Shown: piece after piece, positions 4,734 through 5,746 of the stretch
Position numbering within the stretch: position 1 is the stretch's first letter
Layout: the number at the start of each line of letters is the position of its first letter
Source of the DNA: Candidatus Aenigmatarchaeota archaeon
GTDB taxonomy: Archaea; Aenigmatarchaeota; Aenigmatarchaeia; QMZP01
Length of the DNA: 5,746 bases
Reading direction: 5' to 3'
Assembly: GCA_016202745.1 (NCBI GenBank)
Contig: JACQOB010000151.1
Span: 1-5,746, forward strand
Position numbers and translations under genes: made by a program
The notes under the pieces: model-generated
The model's input: only the letters and a program-made list of their open reading frames with translations
Databases searched by the model: none
Told to the model about the DNA's origin: nothing

Positions 4734-5123
4734 ATGGCAAACCCTTACGGATATACAAGAGAAATAAGAGCGGGTTTTGAAGGGACTGTCAAGAAGGTCC
4801 GGGAAGAGCTTGCAAAAGAGGGATTTGGCGTCCTTACGGAAATAAACGTGAAGGAGACGCTCAAGAAGAAGCTCAACGTGAACCATGAGGAATACCAGAT
4901 ACTGGGCGCTTGCAATCCCCCTCTCGCATATCAGGCTCTTCAGGCTGAAAGGGAGATTGGCATCATGCTGCCATGCAATGTGGCTGTGTACAGGCACAAG
5001 GGCAAAACCTTCGTCTCCGCCATAAGGCCCACAATGACTATAGCATCGCTTGACAACCCAAAGCTCAAAGAGATAGCGGAAACAGTGGAAGAAAAGCTCA
5101 GGGCTGTGATAGACAGGATTTAG
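4734..5123 (+). CDS. DUF302 family protein
   Basis: A 129-residue soluble protein that matches the DUF302 family in length and motifs: N-terminal helix FEGTVKKVREELAKEGFGVLTEINV (15-39), then LGACNPPLA (58-65), IGIMLPCNVAVY (75-86) and a C-terminal helix after DNPKLKEIAE. Cys60 (ACNP) and Cys81 (LPCN) are the family's conserved cysteines. The biochemical role of DUF302 is not established; members often lie beside thiol-redox, sulfur or metal genes, which fits this setting. No signal peptide is visible, so it is probably cytoplasmic. SD GGTGAT (4725-4730) lies just before ATG 4734, and the gene follows the CPGC membrane gene by 11 bases. It converges with the leftward gene that ends at 5136, leaving 12 bases between them. 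Confidence 0.93.
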   Translation: MANPYGYTREIRAGFEGTVKKVREELAKEGFGVLTEINVKETLKKKLNVNHEEYQILGACNPPLAYQALQAEREIGIMLPCNVAVYRHKGKTFVSAIRPTMTIASLDNPKLKEIAETVEEKLRAVIDRI

Positions 5124-5135
5124 CGCAGCCGCAAC

Positions 5136-5384
5136 TCATCCCTTGCCAAGCCTGTTGTATAGCCATGCAAAGACATACCCCAAGACAAAAGCGCCTATCA
5201 GCGTACCAACCAGCCCGTATGCGAGCAATGCAGGGTTGCCCCAGAATCCCGGATACAAAAGGTTCATGGTTGAGGGCTGCTGGAGCAGGCCGTGATATAC
5301 ATAGCTTGCAACGTCAACTATCAGCGCTGTGATTGCTGAGGCGATTGCAAGTGATTTCGGATTCAAATATGCCATTTCCATCAT
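5136..5384 (-). CDS. Small two-helix membrane protein, DUF5676-like
   Basis: An 82-residue protein with two predicted membrane helices (about 11-33 and 53-76) joined by a short segment holding LLYPGFWGNP (42-51). The second helix, YGLVGTLIGAFVLGYVFAWLYNRL (56-79), has the Gly pattern and closing LYNRL that I associate with DUF5676 proteins, small membrane proteins of unknown role often near metal-related genes. The assignment is from memory of the pattern and is moderate. The start at 5384 has a very strong SD, GGAGGTGA, three bases upstream; Met2 is less likely. It lies 19 bases after the PadR-type regulator gene on the same strand, so regulator and membrane protein probably form one operon, with the membrane protein as a likely target. 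Confidence 0.85.
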   Translation of the reverse strand: MMEMAYLNPKSLAIASAITALIVDVASYVYHGLLQQPSTMNLLYPGFWGNPALLAYGLVGTLIGAFVLGYVFAWLYNRLGKG

Positions 5385-5387
5385 TTT

Positions 5388-5399
5388 TCACCTCCCCCC
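5388..5399 (-). promoter_or_regulatory. Strong Shine-Dalgarno for the DUF5676-like gene
   Basis: On the minus strand GGGGGGAGGTGA ends three bases before ATG 5384. It settles the start at the first of two Met codons and shows that the gene can be translated efficiently from the polycistronic mRNA of the regulator. Confidence 0.7.
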
Positions 5400-5403
5400 A
5401 AAT

Positions 5404-5746
5404 TCAATAATGCCCTGCGCAGTATTTGCAGCAGAAGGTCTTGCTGGCCTTCCCGACCCTTTTCCTCACGCCGCCGCTGTACACCTTGCAGTTGCAGTGG
5501 GCGCATGACGTGAGCTTCAGTTTTACCGCGGCATCGACGAGCTCGCTGAAGCGTGAAAGCAGGTCTGAGGAGAACTTTTTCCCCTCCTTTGTCAGGGAAT
5601 ATATTTTCCTCTTCCTCCTCCCTTCCCTCAGGGCATGAATCCTGACCAGGTTTTTCCTTTCAAGGGATTTCAGCAAAGGGTATATCTGGCCTGCGCTGAT
5701 GTTCTTCCCTGTCATCTGTTTCAGGTGTGTGATTATCTCATAGCCA
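5404..5746 (-). CDS. PadR-type regulator with C-terminal TRASH-like Cys motif, 5' end cut
   Basis: The frame is open to the window edge, and the residues before the first visible ATG (5715) continue the family pattern (GYEIITHLKQ), so the true start lies outside. Of 113 visible residues, 1-55 are the PadR winged helix: GYEI, then SAGQIYPLLKSLERKNLV with the recognition helix, and a basic wing (REGRRKRKIYSLT). A short helix follows (57-77). The C-terminus has Cys 81, 84, 86, 105, 106 and 109; Cys84-X20-Cys105-X3-Cys109 fits the TRASH consensus C-X19-22-C-X3-C of archaeal metal-sensing regulators and copper proteins. Role inferred: a regulator whose DNA binding responds to a soft or transition metal such as copper. 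The DUF5676-like gene directly downstream is a probable target. The other end and its promoter cannot be seen. Confidence 0.88.
   Translation of the reverse strand, partial: GYEIITHLKQMTGKNISAGQIYPLLKSLERKNLVRIHALREGRRKRKIYSLTKEGKKFSSDLLSRFSELVDAAVKLKLTSCAHCNCKVYSGGVRKRVGKASKTFCCKYCAGHY

Noticed and set aside
5404..5715. Taking ATG 5715 as the start of the PadR-type regulator
   Set aside because: The codons upstream to the window edge read GYEIITHLKQ, a standard part of the PadR winged helix, so the gene is 5'-truncated by the window.

Overview
This window looks archaeal and carries a metal-handling, probably copper-handling, and thiol-redox locus. Evidence for archaea: several genes are preceded by TATA-like boxes (TTTATATA, TTTATAAA, TTTATAAT, TTATAAATA). 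Two of these boxes sit about 30 bases from an ATG, as in near-leaderless archaeal transcripts. Other genes have GGAGGTG-type Shine-Dalgarno (SD) sites. Codon choice is rich in ATA (Ile) and AGG (Arg), and the protein families fit small-genome archaeal lineages such as DPANN. The lineage is an inference; no rRNA or tRNA gene is visible.

Left two-thirds, minus strand, read from about 3280 down to 1: one tightly packed series of seven genes. These are a BlaI/MecI-type winged-helix regulator; a membrane zinc metallopeptidase with a HELAH motif (TAATG junction with the regulator); a membrane-anchored cupredoxin-like protein; a CopZ-like HMA metallochaperone; a polytopic membrane protein with a remarkable glycine-every-fourth-residue repeat and a methionine stripe; a small secreted Met/His-rich protein; and the start of a single-span membrane protein cut by the window edge (ATGA overlap with the gene before it). 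The first two resemble the two-part BlaI/BlaR1 logic, in which a membrane protease inactivates a repressor. The next four look like parts of a membrane and extracytoplasmic Cu(I) relay. No P-type ATPase is present here.

Centre (3281-3436): a divergent promoter region. Both promoters carry the same 16-base element, TTACAAAA-N-ATGAAAA, directly upstream of the TATA box, giving a 26-base inverted repeat with 22 matches. This suggests that the left operon and the rightward gene share one regulator, most simply the BlaI-like protein.

Right, plus strand: a membrane-anchored DsbA/thioredoxin-fold protein with a CPFC active site; a four-helix membrane protein with CPGC inside a predicted helix; and a DUF302 protein with two conserved cysteines. 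Together they suggest a thiol or metal redox function at the envelope. At the right end, on the minus strand, a PadR-type regulator with a C-terminal TRASH-like cysteine motif runs in from outside the window. It is followed at once by a small two-helix membrane protein resembling DUF5676. The locus therefore has two different candidate metal-responsive regulators.

There is no gene-free stretch longer than about 160 bases, and no insertion sequence, CRISPR array or RNA gene was seen.
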